Shown here in pieces: positions 24,045-35,780 of a stretch of 64,000 bases of DNA. The notes under the pieces were generated by a model. That model had not been told where the DNA came from, made no database searches, and saw only the letters and a program-made list of their open reading frames with translations. Within the stretch, counting starts at the first letter, position 1; every line of letters starts with the position of its first letter. The stretch covers positions 46,606,401-46,670,400 of the forward strand of contig OX392527.1 of NCBI GenBank assembly GCA_947623455.1. The letters are read 5' to 3'. The translations under genes were made by a program, and so were the position numbers. Origin of the DNA: Mimachlamys varia (Eukaryota > Mollusca > Bivalvia > Pectinida > Pectinidae).

Positions 24045-25578
24045 GTGAGTATATGACGCTTGGTTCAGTAGAGAGACACTAGATCTAGTAAGACATAAAT
24101 TATCATGTCATATCATGGAATTGAATCCTCTTCGAATGGTCCATGTTAAGAAAAGTATACACACGGTTGCTAGAATTTTACTATGGTGAACATTTCTCCT
24201 TAACCTGTTAAAAACAAGTTGATAATACTTATAAAGGTTAATGATGTACATTCGTCTGGCATACCATTTTTTTAATCTTCAAAACAGACGCGTATCTACA
24301 TATATAAATGTCAAAGGGGTGGTATATTGATATATTAAGTAAGAAGTTGATTTAAACCACTAAATCCACGATGTATTTATTTAAACATAATCATAACAAA
24401 ACTTTCCCCAATGCTGTCGATGTAATTCACCAGTTTACCTGGCGACAAATGGCCTGGTTACATTTCGCTAGTAGGCTTTCTTTTCCACGGATGGATGCCT
24501 GTTATTCTCGAGCAAGTATTTGAGATACCTATATACCTCGGTGATGTATACGTTATACAAATCGAACCCAACATACAACATAAAACTTCACGGTTCAGAT
24601 ACTTTACAATATATGTAGTCTTTATTGACAAGTTTAAGGATGTAAATATAATTGGAAGTGTTCGTGTGAACAACCCTTACGATCATTATGTGGATTAGAT
24701 TTGGAATTACCCTTGATGAAGATATATCGTTGTTTCACTAGGTTCAGATTTGGAACAGTTAATCGTTTTTTCCTCTACTAAAACTTTCAGGAATGAACTC
24801 ATGGCCTTGATATATTTGTATCAACTACAGCTGATCATCATTGTCATATTTCTAGAATTCCAACTACATTGTGGATCTTCATTAATTTGTTCAGTTGCAG
24901 CACTATTTTTTGTTCAATTGCTGAAGCCAGTGTCATATGGGGGCAAGTGTCTAGTTAGACAGCACCAGAAAAAAATATACTAGTATTTAAAAGAGAGTAA
25001 CAAGGACATTAAAAGGACGAAAGATCAAAATTGTTTCCAAATTTGGAAGCATATTACTTTAAGCTTCTTTTTTTAGATCAGTAGAAGACATGGAATGACA
25101 TATAGCATTTTACACCAATTGGTCGGTTAAATACTCTTCTTTGTCTGATACCTCTGGCTGATCTAACTTCGCTAACACATTCATCACTGATGGGTGAGTA
25201 AGCTAGCATGATCAATGGTGGATATCCGATGATGCACTCCCTTATTATAGCAGTTGACAATGCCGATGTTCTGATGATATATAGAACTATCAAAAGGTAT
25301 CTACATAATAGGTCACCTGCTTGATCACCTTGGTTTTCCCCCAACGCGATTGTTTTCGGACCAACAAGAGTGATTAATGATTGGAATTGATTTGTTTCCT
25401 AATTTTTGTAAATTAATTAAAGTAAATAAGTTTGTTTAAAAAAACTTACAAATTAAACTGAAGTAAACAATAAATCTTCAAAAAAGAAAACCACTATGCA
25501 AGTTCTGTCTTCATTTCCACTTGAAGTGTGAATCATCTGTTTGGAAATTAATTCCACTTTAATTTTCTTATTACACAG
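24045..25578. other. Possible leader intron upstream of the second B-box gene
   Basis: AT-rich; no gene or repeat recognised. It would be the intron joining the possible exon at 23863-24044 to the acceptor at 25578. Confidence 0.3.
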
Positions 25579-25653
25579 ATACCGGTATTCAAGAGCTCTA
25601 CACATTGACGGTTGACTTCCTCCCTCAAAATAACGTTTTACACGTTTGGCGCC
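25579..25653 (+). promoter_or_regulatory. 5' UTR of the second B-box gene after a splice acceptor
   Basis: The exon starts ATAC after ttcttattacacag. An in-frame TGA at its tenth codon shows translation cannot enter from further upstream. That supports the ATG at 25654 and not the in-frame TTG at 25612. Confidence 0.55.
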
Positions 25654-27252
25654 ATGGCAACTAAATTTGGGAGGTCTATTCAGCGTGCACAATTTCCTAT
25701 CAGGGTCAAAGGAAGTACCAAGTGCCTTAGTCATAAGAAAAGTGACGTAGTCTTTTTTTGTCAAGACTGCAACATACTTATATGTACCATTTGTTCAAAT
25801 ACGTCTCACAAAACACACAGTTTTCTGGATATATCTAAAACAAAAAATCATGGAAAACAAATGATTAAGGACTTTGTTAACGACACGGACAGGATCAAAA
25901 TTCCAAAACTTAGCAGAGAAATTTCTTCAACAAAGACAAAACTTGTAGCTTATCATCGTAAGTACAAACATCTTTCGGACGACATCAGAAACCATACAGA
26001 AATATGCAAGTTGTATTTAGAAAGAATAACGAAGGATTACATAGAAATATGTGGCAAGATGGAGGAGGCAGCCACAGACCTTCTTCAGACTCACATCACA
26101 AACCTCGAGAGCAGGTTAGACACTTTAGTAAAACTCTCATCAGAGTGTAAGCAGACCCTCCAGACAAACACTGCGGTACTTGTGTATGACTCGGTATCAG
26201 AAATTCGAGACATTGACTTCAATATCCCACAGTCACCTGTCATAGACATGACAGAGTTTACTCCAGGTAACGATAGACAAAATCACCTGGAACAGGCCCT
26301 AGGGGAAATGAGGCCTCCTCCTGACCATGGTCAGGAAGAAAGTGTAGGTTCAAAAGTGAGATCCAAAGATTCAAAATCTACAGAGACTGGTCATTCCTCA
26401 ACTGGAGCAGACGTGCAAGGTCCGTCAACAGTCTTATCCGAGTTCCCATATCCAGATGATATCACATCAATATGTCCTACACTTGATGGCCATGCGTGGC
26501 TATCTGATTGTACCACCAACACAGTAAAACTGATCACCAACACAGGCCAAGTCATACAAAGAGTTCTTTACAACTGTTGTATCCAGGACATCAGTCTGGA
26601 CCCAATCACAGGTTCCCTGTGGTTCTGTTGTAAGGATGAGAGGACAATCAATGAAGTATTGACATCATCTACATCGGTTACAAGGTTTGTCACAGAGGGT
26701 CGACCGGACAGGTTGTGCGCAACCAGGGTTGGTCGAGTAGTGGTGGTCGAGGAAGACATTACAAACCCACGGATAGTGATGTACACGTCAGACGGTGGAT
26801 TGTTACACACAACCACTGTGGACGGGTCAGGGGTTTGGAGCGTTCCATCTCTCACATACTGTGGTATTACAGGAAACGTAGCTGTAGTGAGTGTCAATCT
26901 GATCAGCGGGGACGACAATGACACAGACTTCTTCATGCGCCACATCATTGTGTACAACTTCACTCTTCAGCCGCTGTTCCAGTACCGGGGAGAGGGCATA
27001 CCGGCGGGGCTCACACCAGTCAAATTTGATCCACTCACTATTGTCTATGATAGTAAGGGAAATATTGTTATAGCGGATTGTACAAGGAACACAATAGAAC
27101 TGATAAGTGGAGCAGGATGGTTCATAAAAACGCTCCACACAAACGAAGGAGGACAGGGACCAGCAGGCATACAGAAGGATGATGTGTTGTGGGCACGCCT
27201 GCTTGGTATAGGGAAGGCAGGACTCAAACTCCTCAAGTATTCTAGTGATTGA
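25654..27252 (+). CDS. B-box/coiled-coil/NHL-like propeller protein, RING-less TRIM-like, paralogue 2
   Basis: A 532-residue protein from ATG in GCCATGG. It is a clear tandem duplicate of the gene at 19845, with the same MATK-x-GRSI start and B-box ligands at identical residues (C24, H27, C36, C39, C44, C47, H52, H55). The coiled-coil region and the DRQNHLEQA linker are also shared, as are propeller strands such as CPTLDGHAWLSDCTTN, DPITGSLWFCCKDERTINEV and DSKGNIVIADCTRNTIELI. It is 14 residues shorter, and the linker around residues 225-265 differs most. Ser, Asp and Glu are frequent in that linker. No RING domain is present. The two genes lie head to tail 4.2 kb apart on the same strand, which fits local duplication. 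The function is uncharacterised. Confidence 0.88.
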   Translation: MATKFGRSIQRAQFPIRVKGSTKCLSHKKSDVVFFCQDCNILICTICSNTSHKTHSFLDISKTKNHGKQMIKDFVNDTDRIKIPKLSREISSTKTKLVAYHRKYKHLSDDIRNHTEICKLYLERITKDYIEICGKMEEAATDLLQTHITNLESRLDTLVKLSSECKQTLQTNTAVLVYDSVSEIRDIDFNIPQSPVIDMTEFTPGNDRQNHLEQALGEMRPPPDHGQEESVGSKVRSKDSKSTETGHSSTGADVQGPSTVLSEFPYPDDITSICPTLDGHAWLSDCTTNTVKLITNTGQVIQRVLYNCCIQDISLDPITGSLWFCCKDERTINEVLTSSTSVTRFVTEGRPDRLCATRVGRVVVVEEDITNPRIVMYTSDGGLLHTTTVDGSGVWSVPSLTYCGITGNVAVVSVNLISGDDNDTDFFMRHIIVYNFTLQPLFQYRGEGIPAGLTPVKFDPLTIVYDSKGNIVIADCTRNTIELISGAGWFIKTLHTNEGGQGPAGIQKDDVLWARLLGIGKAGLKLLKYSSD

Positions 27253-28589
27253 GTGTCCACACGTTAATGTACATAGAAATCTAAGGAGTTAACTTCAAAG
27301 CGGGTTTGCATTTTGACATGAGCCTGCCTAAGCTTGCATATGAGTGCCCCCAATCTTACGGTCGGGCAAAGTGCAGGATATGCTCTTTGAAAGAGCATCT
27401 CGGTACGACAAATAGTCATACATGAAACTGAGTGAAACGTTTTCTTTTTCATTTTGGCGTAGTACATGGTCTCATTTACCATGAAATATGATTTTCAACA
27501 ATTTAGTATAAGCTTTTTTTTCATGGAGAATGACGTAACATGCACCCATGCTGCATCTTTTGAATCTAGTATTAGATACAGTATGCCTAAAAAAAAACAA
27601 GTAAACTGCATCTTACCGATGTTTCGTCCTTCTATGACTCGTCAGTGATTACCTTATATATGCTGAACATTAAGCAGGGGATAACTAGTATTATATAATA
27701 TTATATTATATTAGGGACTGCGGTATGTCCCGGGGGAGGGTGTCCTTCATACATACATGAGAAACAGCAACTGTAACTTTTTTTCTCGTTTCCCAAACCT
27801 GCAGGGATTATGTTAAAGTGACAAAGTAAAAATCAAAACTTACGGATTGTTAAAGTAATTTCTTCTACCAGAGGAGGGTTGTTTTCGTCCTATTACATTG
27901 CTGTACGGTTGTAAATGACGGGGTCTTATTAACAGAGAAATACATTGATATAAACTATATAACAATAGGACGGAGTTATATTTGTCTGCAATTATAAGTA
28001 TAATGAAAGTGTATTATCAGACTTTTAAGGAATTAAAGAATTAAAATCGTCAATTTCCATCTGTTTCCTTCCTATAAGATGAGCCTGGCTTCACTCTTAC
28101 AGGCTAATAAATATGTGAACTGCATTCAAATAACATTTAACACAGTTCTTACGATGTCCGTTCATAAGAATTATTTTCGTGTAAGAAAAGTGCCTACCAT
28201 TCCTGATTGATCAGTTCGATATTGAAGTAATTATCAACACCTTCTAAAAGTCATTTTCAGTCAAAGCCTTCAAAGGAAAAACCCCCGCGATTCATCGTAA
28301 ATATTCAACAAATGTTGGTAAAATCTTACTTGGTATTGTCCCACGATAGGGACTTTTTTATTCGTTTGTAATTATGGGGTTAGGGTTCAGCTTTGGTCGT
28401 TCTTTCGACAGATATAACTGGAAGACGTGTTTAATGTGTTCAGTATGTTTGTATCATGGTAGAGGCGTACTTGCACATTTCTTAATTTTATTTTGGCCCT
28501 AGTGGAATGATGTCCCATTTTTTTGGGGTGGCATTTTCACCGAAATTCGATTTTAAACCTTAGATCGTGTAAAATTACTCATAATGCCT

Positions 28590-28820
28590 TAGTTTATGTT
28601 CTAGCCTGAGTTTCCTCCAGTCCCTATACCATATCTAAGTCTGGTTTACTTAGGGCCAGAGGAAACTGCTGCTATTTAGGTCCAGTGACCGAAGCATATA
28701 TACTGCCTTAGTTTAGAACATAGCCCTTTCCTCTGGTACCATCCCTACACCAATTCTAAGTCTGGTTTAATTAGGGCCAGAGGAAACTCCAACTATTTAG
28801 GTCCAGTGACCAAGGCACCC
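28590..28820. repeat. Tandem two-copy repeat with inverted sub-repeats, about 120-bp period
   Basis: TAAGTCTGGTTTACTTAGGG, GCCAGAGGAAACT and CTATTTAGGTCCAGTGACC occur twice, near 28636-28691 and 28757-28811. TTTCCTC segments opposite GAGGAAA give each copy a hairpin character. The preceding 28510-28585 resembles the outer part of the foldback at 16890-17570. Confidence 0.6.
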
Positions 28821-28845
28821 AACATAGCATTCAGCTAACCTCCTC

Positions 28846-28930
28846 AACTCATTCACCCCTGGAGACACATTTGAACTCTTCCAATGTAAGAGATGGAATA
28901 GTTCATTATGAAATTTCAGGGGTGTAGTCA
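28846..28930. mobile_element. Small hairpin element, copy 1 of 4
   Basis: CTCATTCACCCCTGGAGACA and GAACTCTTCCAAT on one side are roughly inverse to ATGGAATAGTTCATT and TTTCAGGGGTG on the other. Relatives are at 40061-40140, 43345-43428 and 62333-62409. Confidence 0.6.
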
Positions 28931-31204
28931 TCACGTTATGCTAGAGGCAAACTGCCCTGTCATGACCCTATATATCCACCGGCTGATTACTCAAATAATA
29001 ATATTATAAGCTTAAAATATATGTGACCCGGAATGTGTTATACGCCTTAAATTTCAATTATCTTTTTCAGAAGTTGATAAAATGAATTTTAATTTACTCC
29101 CTACATTTTCAAAAGTGGATAAAATATAAATATTTGATAGCCCACATATACTGGCATGCTCCTGGCCAAATATATTCACCCCGATTTCAAAAGGTCTTTC
29201 ACATAAAGGTTTAAATATATACCAGGTACATTGTATGTATGACCTTGAAAGTTTGGCGTTTATTAATTAATTGATTTGAGGAAGTTATGGTCTCTCAATG
29301 CTACAGGCAAAACATCGCCAAATGCCATTTATTCTGGGATCATCTACATTTGACCTTTACGAGTGGGTCAAGGTCATTTATTTGCAGAACCTTGAAATCT
29401 CTTAAGCCCAATGTGAACAACTGGTGAACACTCTAAGCCTATTAGGTTATCCTGGTAAGTTTACTTTCTAATATACATCCAAGGACTGGAGAAATGGTTG
29501 TAACTGGGAACCTCTTTTGAGAATTTTAGGAAGAAGGGCATTTTAGGAAGGGGGTGGGGGTGGGGGGTGGGAGATCAGGTAACATTTTCAGTTTCATGTT
29601 ACAAATTATTGGCTTAAAAATAAAGACAAATCTCTTATGCTAGTTTGACTTTGAAATTTATTTCATTGTCTTGACATCAGGTATAGTGCAATATTTGATA
29701 TACATAAATATCACATAGCAATAATCACAGGTACACACAAAACATTAACAATAATAAATAGAAAAGAAAAACACGACACTATTCAGGTCAGATCAGCTTG
29801 ACCTCCGACCCATGGATGGCCAGTTTCACCCAAACAAAGGGTCAAAGATGAACTTGGAGGTCAAAGGTTAAACCATATAGACTTAGAAAGCAATCTAATC
29901 TTATTCTGTGATGAAACAAGTCAAAAAGAATTAAAAGTAAAATTTCCACAGTATAGAAATGGGTCAAGGTAAAACCTGCCTAAACAGGACAGAGCAACTG
30001 GTGTAAACAGACCAGTAAAACCTGTGTAAAATTAATAGATGAACCTGTCTTTCCTGAACAAGGAAATTTACCTTCAGAATAGACAAGTTGTCAAACTACT
30101 TTTCTGCAAAGAAATAATAATAATTTCACCCAAGTGTAATTTAAAGACGTTTCCAAATGATACAGGTTTTGGTTAAGACAGATGAGCGACACTGTGACTT
30201 TTGTCGCGTAATTATTACGCTTTGTGATTTATGGTGTCGCGGCCTGCTAATCTGGCTATAAAACACAGGTTTAAGGTGTAAGACAATCCACTTGTCTACC
30301 TTGTAGGATATCAAAACAAGCTGCTTTAATTATCAGAAGGAATATCTTTGAGCAAATCGAAATTCTAACAACATAATTGTATATTTAATTTTTCTTGCCC
30401 ATAACATTTTCTGTATATTAGTCACAGTGTTAGTAGGTCAAACTTTATATCTAGCACTTCAGTATGAAGCAACTGAAATTAGTACCAATAACAAAATACT
30501 AATGAATGAGTTGTGTCTTTCAATATCTAATGAACCATAGTGCTACTCTTTGTAGTTCCTGCACTCTAAAACATAACTTATAATTCATATAAGGAGAATA
30601 CAAGGGGTATTTCATCAACATTTCAGGAAACGCTCATATTTTGCTGTGGTCAGACACTTTGAAAAAAAATTCTTTTGAAAATACATGCATTCATTTTGTT
30701 AGAAAGTGAGTTTTTTTAATACCTAACACAAATAAGGAAATAGCTTTTTTCAATTGGATTATCTGCAAAACCGTTGACTTGATCAGTCTAGGCTATAGAC
30801 AGATTGATCAGCGTAACTATAGGATCATATGGAGGGTCACTATTGAAATGTTAAACTGTCAAGAGTTAAAAATTTGGCATTTTAATTCATCATCAGTATA
30901 CTATTTGTCAAAACTTTGTTATACCTGGTAAGACATTTTTAAAGTACACACTTTAAACCCCAATATCAATAGAACAAATACCCCCAAAAAGGAAGCATTT
31001 CTTTCATACTGGAATGTAAGCTGTATTGGTCTCGTATATAGTTTATACTGTGAAACAAAAGCCTGAATAAGAATAATCAAAATCCTAGAAAGAACAACGT
31101 TATCTTGGAATATTTAGGCCTTGTATATTGTACGTAACTATACCGGTAATTACAATAAGGAAAATATCTAATATTCATATTATCCAGTTGAAATAATAGA
31201 ACAT

Positions 31205-31345
31205 TTTTCCAGAGATAATTCTGACTCTTAAAACCTATGGGAGAATTTGAGGGATGTTATGGAATCAGCAAAATATCTATGGGATTTGTCTATATAAAGT
31301 TATACAATTTTGAATTTTCAATGAGATTTTCAGGAAAGATACGGG
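31205..31345. repeat. Dispersed repeat shared in inverse orientation with 46300-46480
   Basis: ATAATTCTGACTCTTAAAAC, CTATGGGAGAATTTGAGGGA and TTGAATTTTCAATGAGATTT here reappear reverse-complemented near 46355-46475. Both copies are non-coding; the family is unknown. Confidence 0.65.
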
Positions 31346-31529
31346 TAAAATCACCAAATCTCTCCCCAAAGTGATCCCTGTTTTTTATTCTTTCACGTCT
31401 CCTTACTGTGAAGTCAGTATACGGCAAACACTTTCTTTATAATGCAAAATTTTATAGACAAAAAGAGGACATCACACAAATGTGTTGGATATACATCTCT
31501 CCTCATTTTTTATCCTTCATAATATTTTA

Positions 31530-31916
31530 AATGCCCAATATACGTAACTACAGGAAATATTTCGTGATTCTGAAAAATTCTGGGAAAAAAATCCAGTTGA
31601 TAACCATGAAAAATAGGCCTAAAACGAAGCAAACCTGAGCGGTAACTAACAAGAAACTTTTGATAAAAAAATCCAAAGGATTGAAAATGATTCAGGTGGG
31701 GCCCACTTCAACAACAAACCGAAGGTAGAAGACGGTTCAAAATGGACGCATGTTTACGAATATCGAGTTTCGATTGCTGCTGTACCGGTAACCGTGTAAG
31801 AATTCATCTTGGATATTGCTGATATCAGTTAATCTTAACTTAATCTATAAATATAAAAAGTTATTAGGCTTGATTTTCGCTTCAAGTTTTGCCGAAAGTT
31901 ACGTATATTGGGCCTA
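31530..31916. mobile_element. MITE with GCCCAATATACGTAAC ends, copy 2
   Basis: Same terminal inverted repeats and interior as 13072-13459, in the same orientation, with scattered substitutions. Shared interior blocks include TCAGTTAATCTTAACT and TGATTTTCGCTTCAAG. Confidence 0.8.
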
Positions 31917-34449
31917 TAAGCTTTGTAATATTTTCTTGGTAATAATTTAAGCTAATATTTTATATTTGACTTTTTTCTGTTATACTGATTTAGTCATAAA
32001 GCAGGCTTATGAATGGAGTTTTTATATTCAAACTTAATGTTATGAGACTATGTCTTAACAGCTTGTTTCCACTAACGGAATTGCTATTTGTGTTGGGCAA
32101 TGGGGCCAAATAAGGCTTACATTAAATATAACCTACTTCTTGTTATCAAATTGGTTTGTTTTTTTACACACTTGAAATTTTTAAACTACATACAAACTGA
32201 GCGACACATGTAATTTTATTGATTGAACAAGGTTAGAAAATTCTGACAACGCATCATATTTCAAAACATTTTACGGAAAGGTAACAATTTTGCAATACCA
32301 GAAGATTTGGTAACATCAAATATTGCACGACACAACAACTTACAAAGGAGATAATATTGATATTAAATTAAGATGTTTTTCATCAACAACAATAATTTAT
32401 TTTATTTTCTATATACAAGCAGTTTTTTAAATTTTAAAGTAATCATTCAAAATACTTCTGTATAGTATGAACAACTAACAATTGTGTAAATACAAAATCA
32501 ATCAAAGTTCCCCTTTCTTCGAAAAGGGACACAAACATTCTGTTACAGTCGCACATTCCTATTCACTGTTTATAATTATCATACACATGTATTTATTTAC
32601 AGTAACAATGTACAAATGTACAATTTCTTTTCTTTCCAACAATTTACAAAAAATCTTTTATTTTACATAGCAGAGCTATCTTGTGTATGTCGTTTAAAAG
32701 CTCAGAATTTCCCTTTCCACACTGTTTAGTATTTGTAACAAATAAGAATTTCCCTTAACCAGAAAAACCTTAATCTAAATATTGAATACACAGTACACTT
32801 TCTTAACATCTCTAAAACATTAAACCTAAAAGACATTGTTATATAATTATTTGGTATTTAACTTAAGAAGGGGAAAGAAATTCTGCAAAAATAAAAACCA
32901 ATGTCATCTGGTGAATAAAAGAAAACATGCTTACTTCAAACTATGTAGACACAAGATCAAATCATAGTTTGTTTTAGCAAAAAGTAAGTTCCTTATTAAA
33001 AAAAAAAATTATGTCATTTCCTGTTTCATTATTCCAAAACAATGTTTTCTTTGTTTTTGTAAAACACTGCATTAAAACTAATGATGTTCTGCTTTGACTG
33101 TAGGACTAATACAAATTCAAAAGTCTCATTAAATTTTAATATGTTTATTAGCCAAGTGTTGTTCGTTAACGAATAAAATCTGACCCAGATTAAATTTGAT
33201 GCCGCTCACCGATGAGCTTTGACAAAACCTTACCAGACCTGTAAAATCATTTGTGAATTTAACAAAATTTATACCTGAAAATGTTAACATTTAAATGCAA
33301 AAGTGGCCCAGGAGTTACTGCAGTTCTCTTTGACAACTTCTGCAGGTGCTCAGTAAAATGTTGAAGGTAAGAATTCGGAAAGTCGGTAAAAAGTATCAAT
33401 CATTCACAACCACAAATTCTGCAAAACCAAATATAATGGAAATGTGAAATAATAGATCTATAACTTATCCTGGAATATAAAGCTACACTATCATAAATAT
33501 ATTTATACTAAAATTTAACGATAATAGAAAGTAAGGGGAAATTGGCACTCTTAAGTCAAAGCATTAGATTTTATGTAATTATATAAATGGTCACTTTGTC
33601 TGCACCATCCTTATCGCTGCAGTGCTGATAATGCAAACTTTTCTATGTATACATCTTGGGGAAACATTTCTTTGTACAATAACAGATACTACATTGTAAC
33701 TTCGCAGGCGCCAAGTGGCAGAGCTCTCAAAACCACACATTTCATTCTTCAACAATCAAGCAACCTCGTAATCATATATTAGCTTGCTTCTGTTCTTTTT
33801 TTTTTTATCAAATTAACAACCACAATTTTCACCCTCATTAACCTTTTTAGATATTAGTTTGTGAAGCTGTGAGAAGGATCTGTGTATATTATGATAATGT
33901 CTATGATATTTCAACAATTATATTCCATTGCTATTCATGTTCATGTTTCATGGCTAACTGCATAAAAAATTGTGGGGTTACAAACGTAGGCGACTTGACT
34001 TTTCCGAAGAGGAGTTCTTATAGTATCAACAGCATATAACTAGGCTATATCATTTACTCTTTTATCAACAAGTCATAGGATGGCTTTATGATCAAAAAAA
34101 GGTTTTTTTTTTTTCATAAGTTTCATGAAAAGATTTCCTTCGATTGATAGTATTAGAATACATGTATATATGGAGCTTAAATCGGACTGCACAAAAGATA
34201 TCTCTTTCTTTCTCGACAAGTAAAAAATGTGGAGTACTTTCACATCTTATTTATCATAGATATGTGCGACATCACAAAGCAAGCTCATGTGCGATCCTTT
34301 GAAAACTTGACCAGCAGATTTGGAGAAACATGCCAGATTATTTCTGGAAAGAGTTGACATTTGAAAAAAAAAAGAAAAAAAATATCACAAATTTCAATTC
34401 ATTCTTCTAAACTTCACAACGGTACTTACTTAATTATTAAACTATCATC

Positions 34450-35780
34450 AGATGAGTTTGTCTAGCAATCAAATGCAGTTATGCATTACATTCCAAGACC
34501 AACATTCCAAGACCAATCATTCAATCTTACAATCAGTCTGCCATCACCAATCGCATGATGTGTCTCATCCTGTCTATGATAACCAATCAAATCATGTGTT
34601 ACATATTGTATACAGTTTGAGTTGCCAATCAAACACTGTTTAACATTCTGTATGTAGTGTTGGATCTTGCTACGTATAGTGACCAATAAAACAGCTTTAC
34701 ATCCTGCATAGCAACCAATCAAATACTGTTTTCTATTATATGTATATCTGATTTAAGCAACCAATCAAATACTGTTTTACATTCTGTACTGTTTTCTATA
34801 TTGTAAAGCAACCAATCAAATACTGTTTTACATTCTGTCAACACTGCACTACCTCGTTACCGAATAGATCCTGTCTTTCAATCTGTTTTGAGACCATCAT
34901 ACGTTTCATACACATTTATTATCCACAATAAAATGCAGTATGTTTAAAAAAGAAGATTGAAATAAAATGCCACTGTTCAACTAACAGGGACAATTGAAAC
35001 ACACACGAAAGTCCAATCAAATCTTGTGTTACATATCCTGTGACACACTACAAGTATCCATCTTTGAGGCTGTCATACACACAAAGCATCACCACCATGG
35101 TGTGCTATTGTTAACCAATAGAAAATTCTGTTTCATCTCAAGTAAAGTCAACAATATCCAATCACTGATCGTGTAACATATCACATTATGTATGGCATGT
35201 TATATTCAATCTGACTGGAGGAATGTCTTGCTAGTTGTCCAATGACATCCTCTGTTACATACACAGTATAAGAACTCAAACTTGAACGAGATTAAAATAT
35301 CTGTTCACCAGTGGCAAGCCGAATTGAATTGAACACAGGAGTCCACAACTGTATAGTTACTAAATATTTGGACTATACCTTACACCAAACATCATCTATT
35401 AAAATGGATCCATCAGTTTGGTCACAATGTACTGGCAGAGAATTCGTTTGACCAATGAAAAGCAGAGTAACATCTAGATGAGCCAATCCTGTCCCATGTG
35501 ACATCATTACTGGCAAAAGATTTCTGCAGGACGATGGAAATCAAAGTGGAATTGCTGAATTTAGCATAGCCAATGGTGTTGCATTTTACAGAAATTGCTG
35601 TGTCCAATGAAAAGCAGTGTTACATCTTGCTGGTCAAGTGGTGTTTTGTGTTACATTTTCTCATTGGCATCATTCTTGTTGTTGTGGACCAATGGCATGC
35701 CTTCTTTCATCCTGTCTATCCAATGGACATCCATTTCACACGTCATGGACAGGATATATTCCAGTAGATTTAGCATGAGA
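34450..35780. repeat. Degenerate array built on CCAATCAAAT...GTTACATNCTGT
   Basis: At least a dozen loosely spaced units contain a CCAAT-type core followed within about 20 bases by a TGTTTTACATTCTGT-like segment. The clearest, CCAATCAAATACTGTTTTAC then ATTCTGT, are near 34762 and 34811; weaker ones continue to about 35730. Spacing is irregular, roughly 40-110 bp. It may be an old tandem array, or a cluster of CCAAT sites of regulatory use. Confidence 0.65.

Larger units (their letters stand above)
27253..29640. other. Region downstream of the second B-box gene
   Basis: Contains 3' UTR at its left end. A motif TTTCGTCCTTCTATGACTCG near 27619 is shared with about 12915. There is a two-copy segment at 28590-28820, a small hairpin element at 28846-28930 and a G-rich tract near 29548-29574. 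I see no gene. Confidence 0.4.

Noticed and set aside
25612..25653. Longer start (TTG) for the second B-box protein
   Set aside because: It is not an ATG. The paralogue's similarity begins at the ATG at 25654, which has a good context.
26568..27260. Minus-strand frames opposite the second B-box gene
   Set aside because: Same shadow frames as in the paralogue; their parallel presence follows from the conserved plus-strand coding sequence.
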